A DNA stretch of 64,000 nucleotides from Kutzneria kofuensis (GTDB lineage: Bacteria; Actinomycetota; Actinomycetes; Mycobacteriales; Pseudonocardiaceae). The notes under the pieces were generated by a model. The model did no database searches. It had not been told where the DNA came from and saw nothing but the letters and a program-made list of their open reading frames with translations. The position numbers were made by a program, and so were the translations under genes. Below are positions 16,401-24,450 of the stretch, piece by piece. Numbering within the stretch: position 1 is the first letter of the stretch; each line of letters opens with the position of its first letter. Where the stretch lies: assembly GCF_014203355.1 (NCBI RefSeq), contig NZ_JACHIR010000001.1, positions 6,264,038 to 6,328,037 of the forward strand, read 5' to 3'.

Positions 16401-17981
16401 GGTGACGGCCAGCCGCTGCGCGCCGGGTCGGCCGCGCAGCTCGCCGGAGATCCGGTCCCAGACGATCCGCGGCCGCAGCTCGCCGAACTCCTCGCTGGGA
16501 TACCGCCCGGCCAGCATGTCCAGCACGGAGTTCAGCGCCGACTCCGGCAGCCCCGCGAACGGCGCGGCCCGCCGGACCACGGCCGCCAGCTCGGTCACCG
16601 ACCACGGCTCCATCGCCACCATGGACACGATGTGCTGGGCCAGCACGTCCAGCGGATTCCGCGGATAGCGCACGGATTCGATGGCGCCGACGGCCATCCG
16701 CTCCGCGACCACCGCGCACGCCACCAGGTCGCCGCGGAACTTCGGGAACACCACACCCTTCGACACCGCGCCGACCTGGTGCCCGGCCCGGCCGACCCGC
16801 TGCAGCCCGGACGCCACCGTCGGCGGCGCCTCGACCTGCACCACCAGGTCCACCGCGCCCATGTCGATGCCCAGCTCCAGCGAGGACGTGGCGACCACGC
16901 ACGGCAGCCGTCCCGACTTGAGCTCCTCCTCGACCAGGGTGCGCTGGTCCCGTGACATCGAGCCGTGGTGCGCCTTGGCGATCACCGGCAGGGCCCCGGT
17001 GGCTATCCCCGAACCACCGACGGCCTCTGCCGGGAACCGCTCCATCTCCACGGGTTCCTCACCCGCGAGCTCGTTGAGTCGCGCGGTCAGCCGCTCGGCC
17101 AGCCGCCGCGAGTTGGCGAACACGATGGTCGACCGGTGCTGGCGCACCAGGTCCAGCACCCGCTGCTCCACCGACGGCCAGATCGAGGTCCGCTGCTCCG
17201 CCCCGGCGGCCGAGCCGCTGACCTCGCCCGTCGGCTCGCCGAGCGTGGCCATGTCCTCGACGGGCACCTCGACGGTGACCTCGATGGTCTTGCTGGCCGG
17301 CGGCTGCACCACCCGCAGCGGCCGTCCGCCGGCCAGGAACGCGCCGACCTCTTCCACCGGGCGCACGGTCGCCGACAGCCCGATCCGCTGCGCCGGCTTG
17401 GGCAGCAGCGCGTCCAGCCGCTCCAGCGACAGCGCCAGGTGCGCCCCGCGCTTGCCGCCGGCGACGGCGTGCACCTCGTCCACGATCACGGTCTCGACGC
17501 CGCGCAGCGACTCCCGCGCCGCCGACGTCAGTATCAGGAACAGCGACTCGGGCGTCGTCACGAGCACGTCCGGCGGCGTGCGAACGAAGGCGCGGCGCTC
17601 CTCGGCGGGCGTGTCGCCGGTGCGCATGCCGACGGTGATCGACGGCTCCGGCAGGCCGAGCCGGTGCGTGGCCTGCCTGATGCCGGCCAGCGGCGCGCGG
17701 AGGTTGCGCTCCACGTCCACCGCCAGCGCCTTCAGCGGCGACACGTACAGCACGCGGCAGCGGTGCTGCTTGTTCTCCGGCGGCGGCTGCGAGGCCAGCC
17801 GGTCCAGCGCCCAGAGGAAGGCGGCGAGCGTCTTGCCGGAGCCGGTCGGCGCGACGACCAGGGCGTGCTCGCCGGCCGCCACCGCCGACCAGGCGCCCTG
17901 CTGGGCGGCGGTGGGCGCGACGAAGGCCCCCGTGAACCAGTCCCTGGTCGCGGGGGAGAACACCGACAGCGCGTCCGCCAT
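13443..17981 (-). CDS. lhr: Lhr-type ATP-dependent 3'-5' DNA helicase
   Basis: 1512 aa, the expected size for full-length Lhr. Superfamily 2 motifs: Walker A APTGSGKT (about 44-51), TTPESLFLIL, motif II VDEVHAV, SAT in LSATVRP, then the second RecA domain with QRVGRAGHQVG. The long Lhr-specific C-terminal region follows. Lhr proteins translocate 3' to 5' on single-stranded DNA, unwind RNA:DNA hybrids and are DNA-damage inducible in mycobacteria. It is a single gene, convergent with acdS and divergent from the chitinase gene. Confidence 0.93.
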   Translation of the reverse strand: MADALSVFSPATRDWFTGAFVAPTAAQQGAWSAVAAGEHALVVAPTGSGKTLAAFLWALDRLASQPPPENKQHRCRVLYVSPLKALAVDVERNLRAPLAGIRQATHRLGLPEPSITVGMRTGDTPAEERRAFVRTPPDVLVTTPESLFLILTSAARESLRGVETVIVDEVHAVAGGKRGAHLALSLERLDALLPKPAQRIGLSATVRPVEEVGAFLAGGRPLRVVQPPASKTIEVTVEVPVEDMATLGEPTGEVSGSAAGAEQRTSIWPSVEQRVLDLVRQHRSTIVFANSRRLAERLTARLNELAGEEPVEMERFPAEAVGGSGIATGALPVIAKAHHGSMSRDQRTLVEEELKSGRLPCVVATSSLELGIDMGAVDLVVQVEAPPTVASGLQRVGRAGHQVGAVSKGVVFPKFRGDLVACAVVAERMAVGAIESVRYPRNPLDVLAQHIVSMVAMEPWSVTELAAVVRRAAPFAGLPESALNSVLDMLAGRYPSEEFGELRPRIVWDRISGELRGRPGAQRLAVTSGGTIPDRGLFTVMTPGGEDGRPGSRVGELDEEMVYESRVGDNILLGTSSWRIEDITHDRVIVVPAPGQPARLPFWKGDSVGRPLELGRALGKFVRELSTMDSAKARERAVSAGLDEWACDNLLSYLDEQKSATRHVPDDRTVVVERFRDELGDWRIVVHSPFGAQVNAPWALAIGARLRERRGLDPQVAHSDDGIVVRLPEAFDDTGADVLPSAEDMLLDPEEVEQVVVAEVGGSALFAARFRECAARSLLLPRRDPRRRSPLWQQRQRSAQLLAVASQYEQFPVVLEAMRECVQDVYDLPGLRELMGDVRARRVRVVEVQTPQPSPFARSLLFGYVGMFLYETDTPLAERRAAALSLDTTLLAELLGSEAIRELLDPEVLEEIEQQLQRLAPDRHARNVEETADLLRLLGDLTVEEAAERGAQPEWLEQLVTERRAIQVRIAGSLRYLAIEDAGRVRDALGAALPVGVPEVFTEPVADPLGDLLTRYARTRGPFPAAQAAARFGLGVAVVHGVLDRMAGAGRLVRGELRPGGMGTEYCDAEVLRRLRRASLARLRAEVEPVEQAAYGRFLPGWHGVSRRLRSAPTVDDVLSVVEQLAGAPLPASGLESLILPSRLPGYNPALLDELTATGEVTWAGCGALAGGDGWIALAPADVADLVLPDLDETVPESPLHSGVLTALAGGALFFRQLTDRVTGLVEDPVDDPAVVTALWDLVWAGLVTNDTLAPLRSLVSGRGAAHRPRRPTPRGRYARLGRAQMPSRTGPPTVSGRWSLVPARESDPTRRAHARAEVFLERHGVLTRGALDTERVSGGFSGVYRVLRAMEDSGQVVRGYVVDGLGAAQFAARGAVDRLRALSRPGETSLDALVLAAADPAQPYGAALPWPDPVGDGKHRPARKAGALAVLVDGVAALYVERGGRSLLSFTESEPELRQAAEALARSVRDGWLGQLAVQRADGEGALGSKLSVVLQDAGFRATPKGLRLRA

Positions 17982-18065
17982 GCACCCATCATGACAAGCG
18001 GGTCTGACACTTCCCGCGCGACCGCCACTGACCTGCGGAAACGTGACTTTCTCTTGACACCGGGA

Positions 18066-18081
18066 AATGGTCTAGTCCATT
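18066..18081. promoter_or_regulatory. DasR-like operator (dre) before the chitinase gene
   Basis: AATGGTCTAGTCCATT is a near-perfect palindrome close to the streptomycete DasR site TGGTCTAGACCA. That site controls chitin and N-acetylglucosamine genes. A TTGACA -35 hexamer (18054-18059) lies just upstream, so a bound repressor would block the promoter. Confidence 0.7.
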
Positions 18082-18147
18082 TTCATCAGCACGTGTGTGC
18101 GTCACTCGATGCCCAGGCCGCCACCCCTGCGCATGGAGGTAGCAGCT

Positions 18148-19824
18148 ATGTCACGGAAGTGGACACGCTGGTTAGCCGGAGCGGTCGCCGCCGCCACGGT
18201 CGTGCTCGGCATCGCCGCCCCGGCGGCGGCAGCCACGAATCTGCTGGCCAACCCCGGCTTCGAGGCCGGCAACACCAGCGGCTGGACGTGCAGCGGCGCG
18301 ACCACCGTGGGCAGCCCGGTGCACAGCGGCTCGTACGCGGTCGCGGCCACCCCTGCCGGCCAGGACTACGCGCAGTGCAGCCAGAGGGTCACCGTGCTGC
18401 CGAACTCGGCGTACACGCTGTCCGCGTACGTCCAGGGCAGCTACATCTACCTCGGCGCCACCGGCACGGGCGGCACCGACCCGCAGACGTGGACCTCCGC
18501 CAGCGGCTACACGCAGCTGTCGACGAACTTCACCACCGGTGCCAACACCACCAGCGTCACCGTCTACATCCACGGCTGGTACGGCCAGCCCACCTACTAC
18601 GCGGACGACTTCGTGCTCAGCGGCCCCGGTGGTGGTGGCGGCAACCCGACGGCGCCGGCCGCGCCCACCGGTCTCACCTCGACCGGCACCACGTCGTCCT
18701 CGGTCTCGCTGGCCTGGACGGCCCCGTCCGGTGACGTGAGTGGCTACAACGTGTACCAGAACGGCACGAAGGTCGCCTCCGTGTCGGGCACCTCCTACAC
18801 CGTGACCGGCCTGTCCGCGTCGACGAGCTACCAGTACGCGGTCACGGCATACAACTCGGTCGGCGAGTCGCCGAAGTCCGCCACCATCACCGCGACCACC
18901 AAGTCCAGCGGCGGCGGCACCCCGGGCGGCTCCCTGCCCGCCCATGTGCTGACCGGCTACTGGCAGAACTTCTACAACGGCGCCAAGGCCCTGAAGCTGG
19001 CGGACGTGCCCACGAGCTACGACCTGATCGCGGTCGCCTTCGCCGACGCCACGAGCACCCCCGGCGCCATCTCCTTCACCCTCGACTCGGGACTGTCCGG
19101 CCAGCTCGGCGGCTACACCGACGCGCAGTTCACCGCGGACATCGCCACCGCGCACTCCCGCGGCCAGAAGGTGATCCTGTCGGTCGGCGGCCAGAACGGC
19201 ACGATCAGCGTCGGCGACTCGAGCGCCGCCGCCAACTTCGCCAACAGCGCGTACTCCCTGATCCAGCGCTACGGCTTCGACGGTGTGGACATCGACCTGG
19301 AGAACGGCGTCAACGCCACCTACATGGCGCAGGCGCTGCACTCGCTGGCGAGCAAGGTCGGCTCGGGCTTCATCGTGACGATGGCGCCGCAGACCATCGA
19401 CATGCAGTCCACCGGCATGGCGTACTTCCAGCTGGCGCTGAACATCAAGGACATCCTGACCATCGTCAACACGCAGTACTACAACTCCGGCACGATGAAC
19501 GGCTGCGACCAGGGCGTCTACGCGCAGGGCACGGAGAACTTCGTCACCGCGCTGGCCTGCATCCAGCTGCAGGGCGGCCTGCGCGCCGACCAGGTGGGCC
19601 TGGGCCTGCCGGCCTCCGGCTCGGCGGCCGGCGGCGGCTACATGTCACCGTCCACTGTGAACGCCGCGCTGGACTGCCTGGCCAAGGGCGCCAACTGCGG
19701 CAGCTTCCACCCTTCGGCCACCTACCCGGGGATTCGCGGCGCGATGACCTGGTCGATCAACTGGGACGCGTCCAACGGCTACGCCTTCGCGAACACGGTG
19801 CACCCGCACCTCGGCGGCCTGTAG
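18148..19824 (+). CDS. Secreted GH18 chitinase with carbohydrate-binding and FnIII domains
   Basis: 558 aa from ATG 18148, with GGAGGT 7 nt upstream. Domains in order: Sec signal peptide ending AAPAAAA (about 29 aa); a CBM4/9-like carbohydrate-binding domain starting NLLANPGFEAGNTSGW; a Gly-rich linker; a fibronectin type III domain (PAAPTGLTSTGTTSSSVSLA); a second Gly-rich linker; and the GH18 barrel. The barrel contains KVILSVGGQNG and FDGVDIDLEN, giving the DxxDxDxE catalytic motif with the acid at about E385. It would hydrolyse beta-1,4-GlcNAc polymers outside the cell. The DasR-like operator in its promoter predicts induction by chitin breakdown products. An inverted-repeat terminator follows. 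Confidence 0.92.
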   Translation: MSRKWTRWLAGAVAAATVVLGIAAPAAAATNLLANPGFEAGNTSGWTCSGATTVGSPVHSGSYAVAATPAGQDYAQCSQRVTVLPNSAYTLSAYVQGSYIYLGATGTGGTDPQTWTSASGYTQLSTNFTTGANTTSVTVYIHGWYGQPTYYADDFVLSGPGGGGGNPTAPAAPTGLTSTGTTSSSVSLAWTAPSGDVSGYNVYQNGTKVASVSGTSYTVTGLSASTSYQYAVTAYNSVGESPKSATITATTKSSGGGTPGGSLPAHVLTGYWQNFYNGAKALKLADVPTSYDLIAVAFADATSTPGAISFTLDSGLSGQLGGYTDAQFTADIATAHSRGQKVILSVGGQNGTISVGDSSAAANFANSAYSLIQRYGFDGVDIDLENGVNATYMAQALHSLASKVGSGFIVTMAPQTIDMQSTGMAYFQLALNIKDILTIVNTQYYNSGTMNGCDQGVYAQGTENFVTALACIQLQGGLRADQVGLGLPASGSAAGGGYMSPSTVNAALDCLAKGANCGSFHPSATYPGIRGAMTWSINWDASNGYAFANTVHPHLGGL

Positions 19825-20581
19825 GACATTCGACATCGTACTCGCGGTAACCCTTAACTGATGTCGAGTGTCACGGAGGGCCCATTCTCCAACGGGAATG
19901 GGCCCTTCGGCGTGCGTGTCACTCGATCGAATGAGTATCGGCGGGAAATGTCCCCGACTATTGATTACCAATGGGTAGGTAGAAAGCCTTTTCTATCCCT
20001 ATTATCAGGGTGGACTACGGCTGGTGTTCGACCGACTGCGCAACGCTCGTGGGTGGTTGTGGCGACAGCGGACAGTTGTTACCGGAGCGTGTCCAGCCGG
20101 CCGGCCGCAGGCGAAGGTCACGGTTGCGTTTCGTGTTCTCCCTGGTAAGCGGGAGTGCACGAGGCCGGGGTGGTGCACGTTTTCCTGGTGTGTCTGCACG
20201 AGCCGCCCTGGACCGACCGGCGGAAACTTGCGTACTCCTCACGGTGGGTAGCGGCGTGTTCACCAGTACGGATCCATTCCTGGAAAGTTTCCCAGGGTCC
20301 TTGTGAGGGCGGCCACGCAGCGTTAGCGTCATCCGTGCGTCCGGGAAGTCGGTGGGACGACAACCAGGACGCGCATCGCGCCGGATGGGGCTTTGGGAAT
20401 GGTCCGATCCACTGCGGTGCGGCACGGGGCAAGGGGTGTCGGGGGTGTTCGGATCGCCGGCCGCTACGGAGACGGTCTGATTACCCGGCGCGTGGGGTGC
20501 ACTGACGCAGTTGCCAAACCGATTCGCCGTCGATTCTCCAGTCGAGGACGGATCACCACCCAAATTCACGTGCGGGGACAG
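19825..20581. other. 757-bp intergenic region before shbA, no gene recognised
   Basis: After the chitinase terminator, about 19920-20010 is locally AT-richer than its surroundings and could hold a promoter. Near 20276 an imperfect palindrome reads CCTGGAAAgtTTCCCAGG. No ORF on either strand shows actinobacterial codon bias, and no tRNA or riboswitch that I recognise is present. A long 5' leader of shbA is possible. Confidence 0.5.
19877..19906 (+). terminator. Chitinase terminator hairpin
   Basis: AGGGCCCATTCTCC and GGGAATGGGCCCTT form a stem of about 13 bp around a 2-3 nt loop, about 50 nt after the chitinase stop. Confidence 0.65.
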
Positions 20582-21223
20582 ATGAATAACTTGGCACAGG
20601 TTCTACCTGTGGGGGCGGCCGTCGCGCCGGCGCCGAAGCCGGTGGCCGCCTACGGTCCGCAGGACGAGCAGTTCCGTCAGCTCGTCGACGCCGCGGTCAA
20701 CCGCGATCCGGTTGCCACGCAGCGGGTGTTGGAGTCGATCAGGCCGATCGTGCTGCGGTACTGCCGGGCCCGGATCGGCCGGCTGGACCGGTCGTTCTCC
20801 TCGGCCGACGACGTGGTGCAGGAGGTCTGCCTGTCGGTGATCTCGGCGTTGCCGTCCTATCGGGACCAGGGGCAGCCGTTCCTGGCCTTCGTGTACGGCA
20901 TCGCGCAGCACAAAGTCGCCGACGCGCACCGGGCGGCGGCGCGCAACCGGTCGCTGCCGGTGCCCGAGGTGCCGGACCGGCCGGAGACGGTCGCGGGTCC
21001 GGAGCAGCGGGTGCTGCAGGACGAGTTGAAGGGTTCGATGGACAGGCTGCTCGCGGTCCTGTCCGACAAGCAGCGCGAGATCGTGGTGCTGCGGGTGGTC
21101 GTCGGCCTGAGCGCCGAGGAGACCGCCGATCTGGTGGGGTCCACCCCGGGTGCGGTCCGGGTGGCGCAGCACCGGGCGCTGACCAGGCTGCGCAAGCTGG
21201 TCGGCAACACGAAGGAGATCTGA
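20582..21223 (+). CDS. shbA: RNA polymerase sigma factor, ShbA/SigD type
   Basis: 213 aa. The sigma region 2 core appears as SADDVVQEVCLSVISALPSYR with FLAFVYGIAQHKVADAHRAA. Region 4 has LLAVLSDKQREIVVLRVVVG and the helix-turn-helix SAEETADLVGSTPGAVRVAQ. This fits the ShbA group (M. tuberculosis SigD relatives), which in Streptomyces drives the principal sigma gene hrdB. The ATG at 20582 follows a GGGGA. An unusually long non-coding stretch precedes it, and no anti-sigma factor gene adjoins it; the next gene encodes an Hsp70-like membrane protein instead. An ECF sigma of another subgroup is the alternative. Confidence 0.85.
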   Translation: MNNLAQVLPVGAAVAPAPKPVAAYGPQDEQFRQLVDAAVNRDPVATQRVLESIRPIVLRYCRARIGRLDRSFSSADDVVQEVCLSVISALPSYRDQGQPFLAFVYGIAQHKVADAHRAAARNRSLPVPEVPDRPETVAGPEQRVLQDELKGSMDRLLAVLSDKQREIVVLRVVVGLSAEETADLVGSTPGAVRVAQHRALTRLRKLVGNTKEI

Positions 21224-21350
21224 AGGTCGGGCACCCGATGGGGTGAGGGAGTGTCATCCCATCGGGCTCGTGACGGGCTTGGTCAACCGGCGCACCGGAC
21301 ATCGTGCCGTGTGGCAGCATCTGCGCGAAGCCAGAGGTGAGGGGGCGCGC

Positions 21351-23090
21351 GTGCGGGTGTTGTCGATCGACGTGGGGACGTCGAACACGGTCGCGGTGCT
21401 CGCCGCGCACGGACAGCAGCCGCGTGTCGTCGAGGTCGACGGCGCGGCCACCATGCCGTCGGCCGTCTACGTCGGCGAGGACGGCGTGATCCTGGTCGGC
21501 CGGGACGCCGAGCGGCAGGCCCGGCTGGATCCCACGCGCTTCGAAGCCAATCCGAAGCGCCGCATCGACGACGGCGCGCTGCTGCTCGGCGGCAGCGTCG
21601 TTCCCGTCACCGACGTGCTCGCCGCCGTGCTGCGGCGGGTGCTCGACGAGACCGTCCGCCAGCTCGGCGGCGCACTGCCGGACGAGTTCCGGCTGACGCA
21701 TCCGGCCCGCTGGGGCGCGCCGCGACGCAACACCCTCATGTCGGCCGCGCGGCTCGCGGGCATGACCGGCGCCATCGTGCTCGTGCCGGAGCCCGTCGCG
21801 GCGGCCGCCCACTTCAACCGCCTCACACCGGGAAGTTCGCTCGCCGTCTACGACCTCGGCGCCGGCACGTTCGACGTCGCCGTGGTCGCCGCGACGCCGC
21901 AGGGCTTCACCGTGCTCGCCGAGGACGGCCTGTCCGATCTCGGCGGCACCGACATGGACCAACTGCTGCTGGAATACGTCGGCCGCCAGGTCTCCAACCG
22001 CGACGCCGCCAAGTGGCAGCAGCTGCTGCGGCCGGAGTCCACAGCGGACCGTCGTGCCCGCCGCGCCCTGGTCGAGGACGTGCGCGCGGCCAAGGAGACG
22101 CTGTCCCGGCACCCGCAGACCGAGGTGCCGATGCCGGAGCCGTTCGCCGACGTCCTGGTCACCCGGCCGGAGCTGGAGGCGCTGATCCGGCCCAGCCTCA
22201 CCCGGAGCGTGGAGCTGCTGTCGTCGACGATCGCGGCCAGCGGTGTGCACCCGATGTCGCTGGCCGGCATCTACCTGGTCGGTGGAGCGAGCCGGACACC
22301 GCTGGTGGCGACGCTGATCGGGGAGCGGTTGCGGGTCGCGCCGGCGAGCCTGGACCAGCCGGAGACGGCCGTCGCGTTGGGGGCCCATCTCGTGCCGCGT
22401 GACGGCGTGACGATCCGGGCCCAGGTTGCCGCTGCCGCACCGCCGCAGCAGTACCCGAGCACCGGCGACTTCATGGCGGCGGCCCAGTTCCCGCAGCTGC
22501 CGCCCCCGTCCGCCGCGCCGCCGCGGAAGGGCGCATCGAAGGCGACCATGGTCGCGCTGGGCGCGATCGTGCTCGTCGCTCTTGTCGTGCTGGGCGGGTT
22601 CCTGGTGCTCAGCCCGAGCCGGTTCCCCAGCGCCGCGGACTGCGCCGGCAAGCCGGGAGCGCCGGACGCCAAGGGCTTCACCACCTGCACCCGCCAGCTC
22701 GCCGGGCCCGTCGCCGACCGGGGCGACTGCCACGGCGGCTACGACGGCACCGGCGTCGCCGTGGCGGGGCTGGCCAGCGTCACGTGTCACATCGACGGAC
22801 AGACCGTTGTCTATACCCAGACAGGTTCGCTCGATGAGGTGAACGGGAAGGTACGGGCGCTGATGGACGCTTATCCGAACACCACCAAGGTTCGTGCGTC
22901 GTGGAAGGGGAACGGGCTGTCCGGCGAGTACCAGGCGCTCGCCTCCAGCGGCGTGGGCGTCGTCGTGTTCACGGTGTCGGACCGCCCGCTCGTCGGCGTG
23001 CTCACCGCGCCGGCCACGGCGGACCCGACGTCACTGACCGCAGCGAAGGCGGCCGGCGCGTTCGAACGTTCGGTACAGCCGGGCACCTGA
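21351..23090 (+). CDS. Membrane-tethered Hsp70-like ATPase with extracytoplasmic C-terminal domain
   Basis: 579 aa from GTG 21351 (GAGGTGAGGGGG lies just upstream). Residues 1 to about 350 form an Hsp70/actin ATPase fold: phosphate-1 VLSIDVGTSNTVAVL, VPEPVAAAAHF, phosphate-2 SLAVYDLGAGTFDVAVV and adenosine motif IYLVGGASRTP. No canonical Hsp70 substrate-binding domain follows. Instead there is an Ala/Pro-rich linker, a TM helix (VALGAIVLVALVVLGGFLVL, about 398-420) and a domain of about 155 aa containing four Cys, predicted outside the membrane. The gene starts about 130 nt after shbA, codirectional. The layout suggests a sensor or scaffold linking envelope state to cytoplasmic ATPase activity. 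Function unknown. Confidence 0.82.
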   Translation: MRVLSIDVGTSNTVAVLAAHGQQPRVVEVDGAATMPSAVYVGEDGVILVGRDAERQARLDPTRFEANPKRRIDDGALLLGGSVVPVTDVLAAVLRRVLDETVRQLGGALPDEFRLTHPARWGAPRRNTLMSAARLAGMTGAIVLVPEPVAAAAHFNRLTPGSSLAVYDLGAGTFDVAVVAATPQGFTVLAEDGLSDLGGTDMDQLLLEYVGRQVSNRDAAKWQQLLRPESTADRRARRALVEDVRAAKETLSRHPQTEVPMPEPFADVLVTRPELEALIRPSLTRSVELLSSTIAASGVHPMSLAGIYLVGGASRTPLVATLIGERLRVAPASLDQPETAVALGAHLVPRDGVTIRAQVAAAAPPQQYPSTGDFMAAAQFPQLPPPSAAPPRKGASKATMVALGAIVLVALVVLGGFLVLSPSRFPSAADCAGKPGAPDAKGFTTCTRQLAGPVADRGDCHGGYDGTGVAVAGLASVTCHIDGQTVVYTQTGSLDEVNGKVRALMDAYPNTTKVRASWKGNGLSGEYQALASSGVGVVVFTVSDRPLVGVLTAPATADPTSLTAAKAAGAFERSVQPGT

Positions 23091-23106
23091 TTGGTCGTCA
23101 ACGACG

Positions 23107-24450
23107 ATGGTCGCGGCGTGTGACGATCGAGTGGTGGATCGCCGCCATCCCGCGCAGCGCCGGGTACTCGGTTTCCTCGTGGGCACCCAGGCCGTCGGTT
23201 CGATCGGCGTCGGCACCGGCATCACGCTCGGTGCGCTGACGGCGACGACGCTGTCCGGCTCCGTTGCCGTCGGTGGTTTGGGGGCGACCGCGATCGCGGT
23301 CGGCGCGGCGGTGCTGGCGGTGCCGGTCGCTGCGTTCGCCGGTCGGTTCGGACGGCGGCGTGCCTTGACGGCGGCGTACGGGGTCGGCGCGGTGGGCGGC
23401 GTCGGATGCTTTGGCGCGACGGCTCTTGGCTCGTGGCAGCTGTTGCTGCTGGCGTTGGTGGCGTTCGGTGGCGGCACGGCGGCGACGCTGGCCGCCCGCT
23501 ACGCCGCGGCGGATCTGGCCCATCCGGAGCGTCGCGCCGGCGCAATGTCCACAGTGGTCTGGGCGACGACGCTCGGCGTGATCGCGGCGCCCAACCTCGT
23601 CGCGCCGGTTGCTGCTTTCGGTGCCGGTGGGCCGTTTCTGGTGTCGGCTGCCGCATTTCTCGTGGCGGGCTGCGGGGTGCTGCTCGGGTTGCGGCCGGAT
23701 CCGTTGCTGGCCGGGCGGGTTGCGGTTGTCGTCGGCGACAGTTGTTGCGGCGTCGGGGCGTCCGAGCTGCCGCGCCGGCACACCCGGGCCGAGGTGTGGG
23801 CGGCGATCGGGCCCAACGTCCGGTTGGCGCTGCTCGGCGTGGCCCTGTGCAACACGGCGATGACCGGGATGATGTCGATGATGCCGGTGCAGATGACCGG
23901 CGGCGGGTCGACGCTGGTGGTCGTCGGCATCGTCGTCAGCGTGCACGTGACGGGGATGTACGCGGCGAGCCCGCTGTTCGGCGTGCTGGCGGATCGGATC
24001 GGCCGGGTGCCGGTGCTCGCCCTCGGGGCGGCGCTTGTCGTTGCCGGCGCGGGTGTGTGTGGGATGGCGTCCGCGCACGACGCCCCGCAGATGGCCATCG
24101 GCATGATCATGCTGGGTTGTGGTTGGTCGGCCGGCGTGGTCGCGGGTTCGGCGCTGCTCACCGAATCCGTGCCGGCAGGGCTGCGGCCGTCCACCCAGGG
24201 GCTCGCCGACCTGGTGCTCAACGTCGGCGGCGCCCTGGGTGGCCTGCTGGCCGGCCTGATCATGAGCGCCTGGTCGTTCACCGTGCTCGGGCTCGTGGTC
24301 GGATTCGCCGCCCTGCCGCTGCTGATGGCGTGCATGGGAACGACCCTGCGGCCGGTGGCTCCCGCGCCGGAGCCACCGGCCGGTGATCAGGACGTCGCCG
24401 GGACCGCGCGGATGAGCCGCGTCTCGCCGGGGCGCAGCGTCGCGCTGTAG
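23107..24450 (+). CDS. MFS transporter
   Basis: 447 aa with about 12 hydrophobic segments and the MFS loop motif GRFGRRRAL between TM2 and TM3, with its repeat LADRIGRVPVL in the second half. It is probably an exporter with unknown substrate. ATG 23107 or GTG 23131/23134 could be the start. Its 3' end overlaps the convergent alpha-galactosidase gene by 64 nt, so the last roughly 20 residues are read from DNA shared with that gene. It follows the Hsp70-like gene by 16 nt and may be cotranscribed. Confidence 0.85.
   Translation: MVAACDDRVVDRRHPAQRRVLGFLVGTQAVGSIGVGTGITLGALTATTLSGSVAVGGLGATAIAVGAAVLAVPVAAFAGRFGRRRALTAAYGVGAVGGVGCFGATALGSWQLLLLALVAFGGGTAATLAARYAAADLAHPERRAGAMSTVVWATTLGVIAAPNLVAPVAAFGAGGPFLVSAAAFLVAGCGVLLGLRPDPLLAGRVAVVVGDSCCGVGASELPRRHTRAEVWAAIGPNVRLALLGVALCNTAMTGMMSMMPVQMTGGGSTLVVVGIVVSVHVTGMYAASPLFGVLADRIGRVPVLALGAALVVAGAGVCGMASAHDAPQMAIGMIMLGCGWSAGVVAGSALLTESVPAGLRPSTQGLADLVLNVGGALGGLLAGLIMSAWSFTVLGLVVGFAALPLLMACMGTTLRPVAPAPEPPAGDQDVAGTARMSRVSPGRSVAL

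Noticed and set aside
13383-16955. Forward ORF of 1190 codons
   Set aside because: Shadow of lhr on the opposite strand; no start signal and low-complexity translation.
19861-20148. 95-codon forward ORF after the chitinase
   Set aside because: It begins inside the terminator hairpin and has atypical composition with no ribosome binding site.
20739-22790. Reverse ORF of 683 codons
   Set aside because: Antisense to shbA and the Hsp70-like gene; no recognisable domain.
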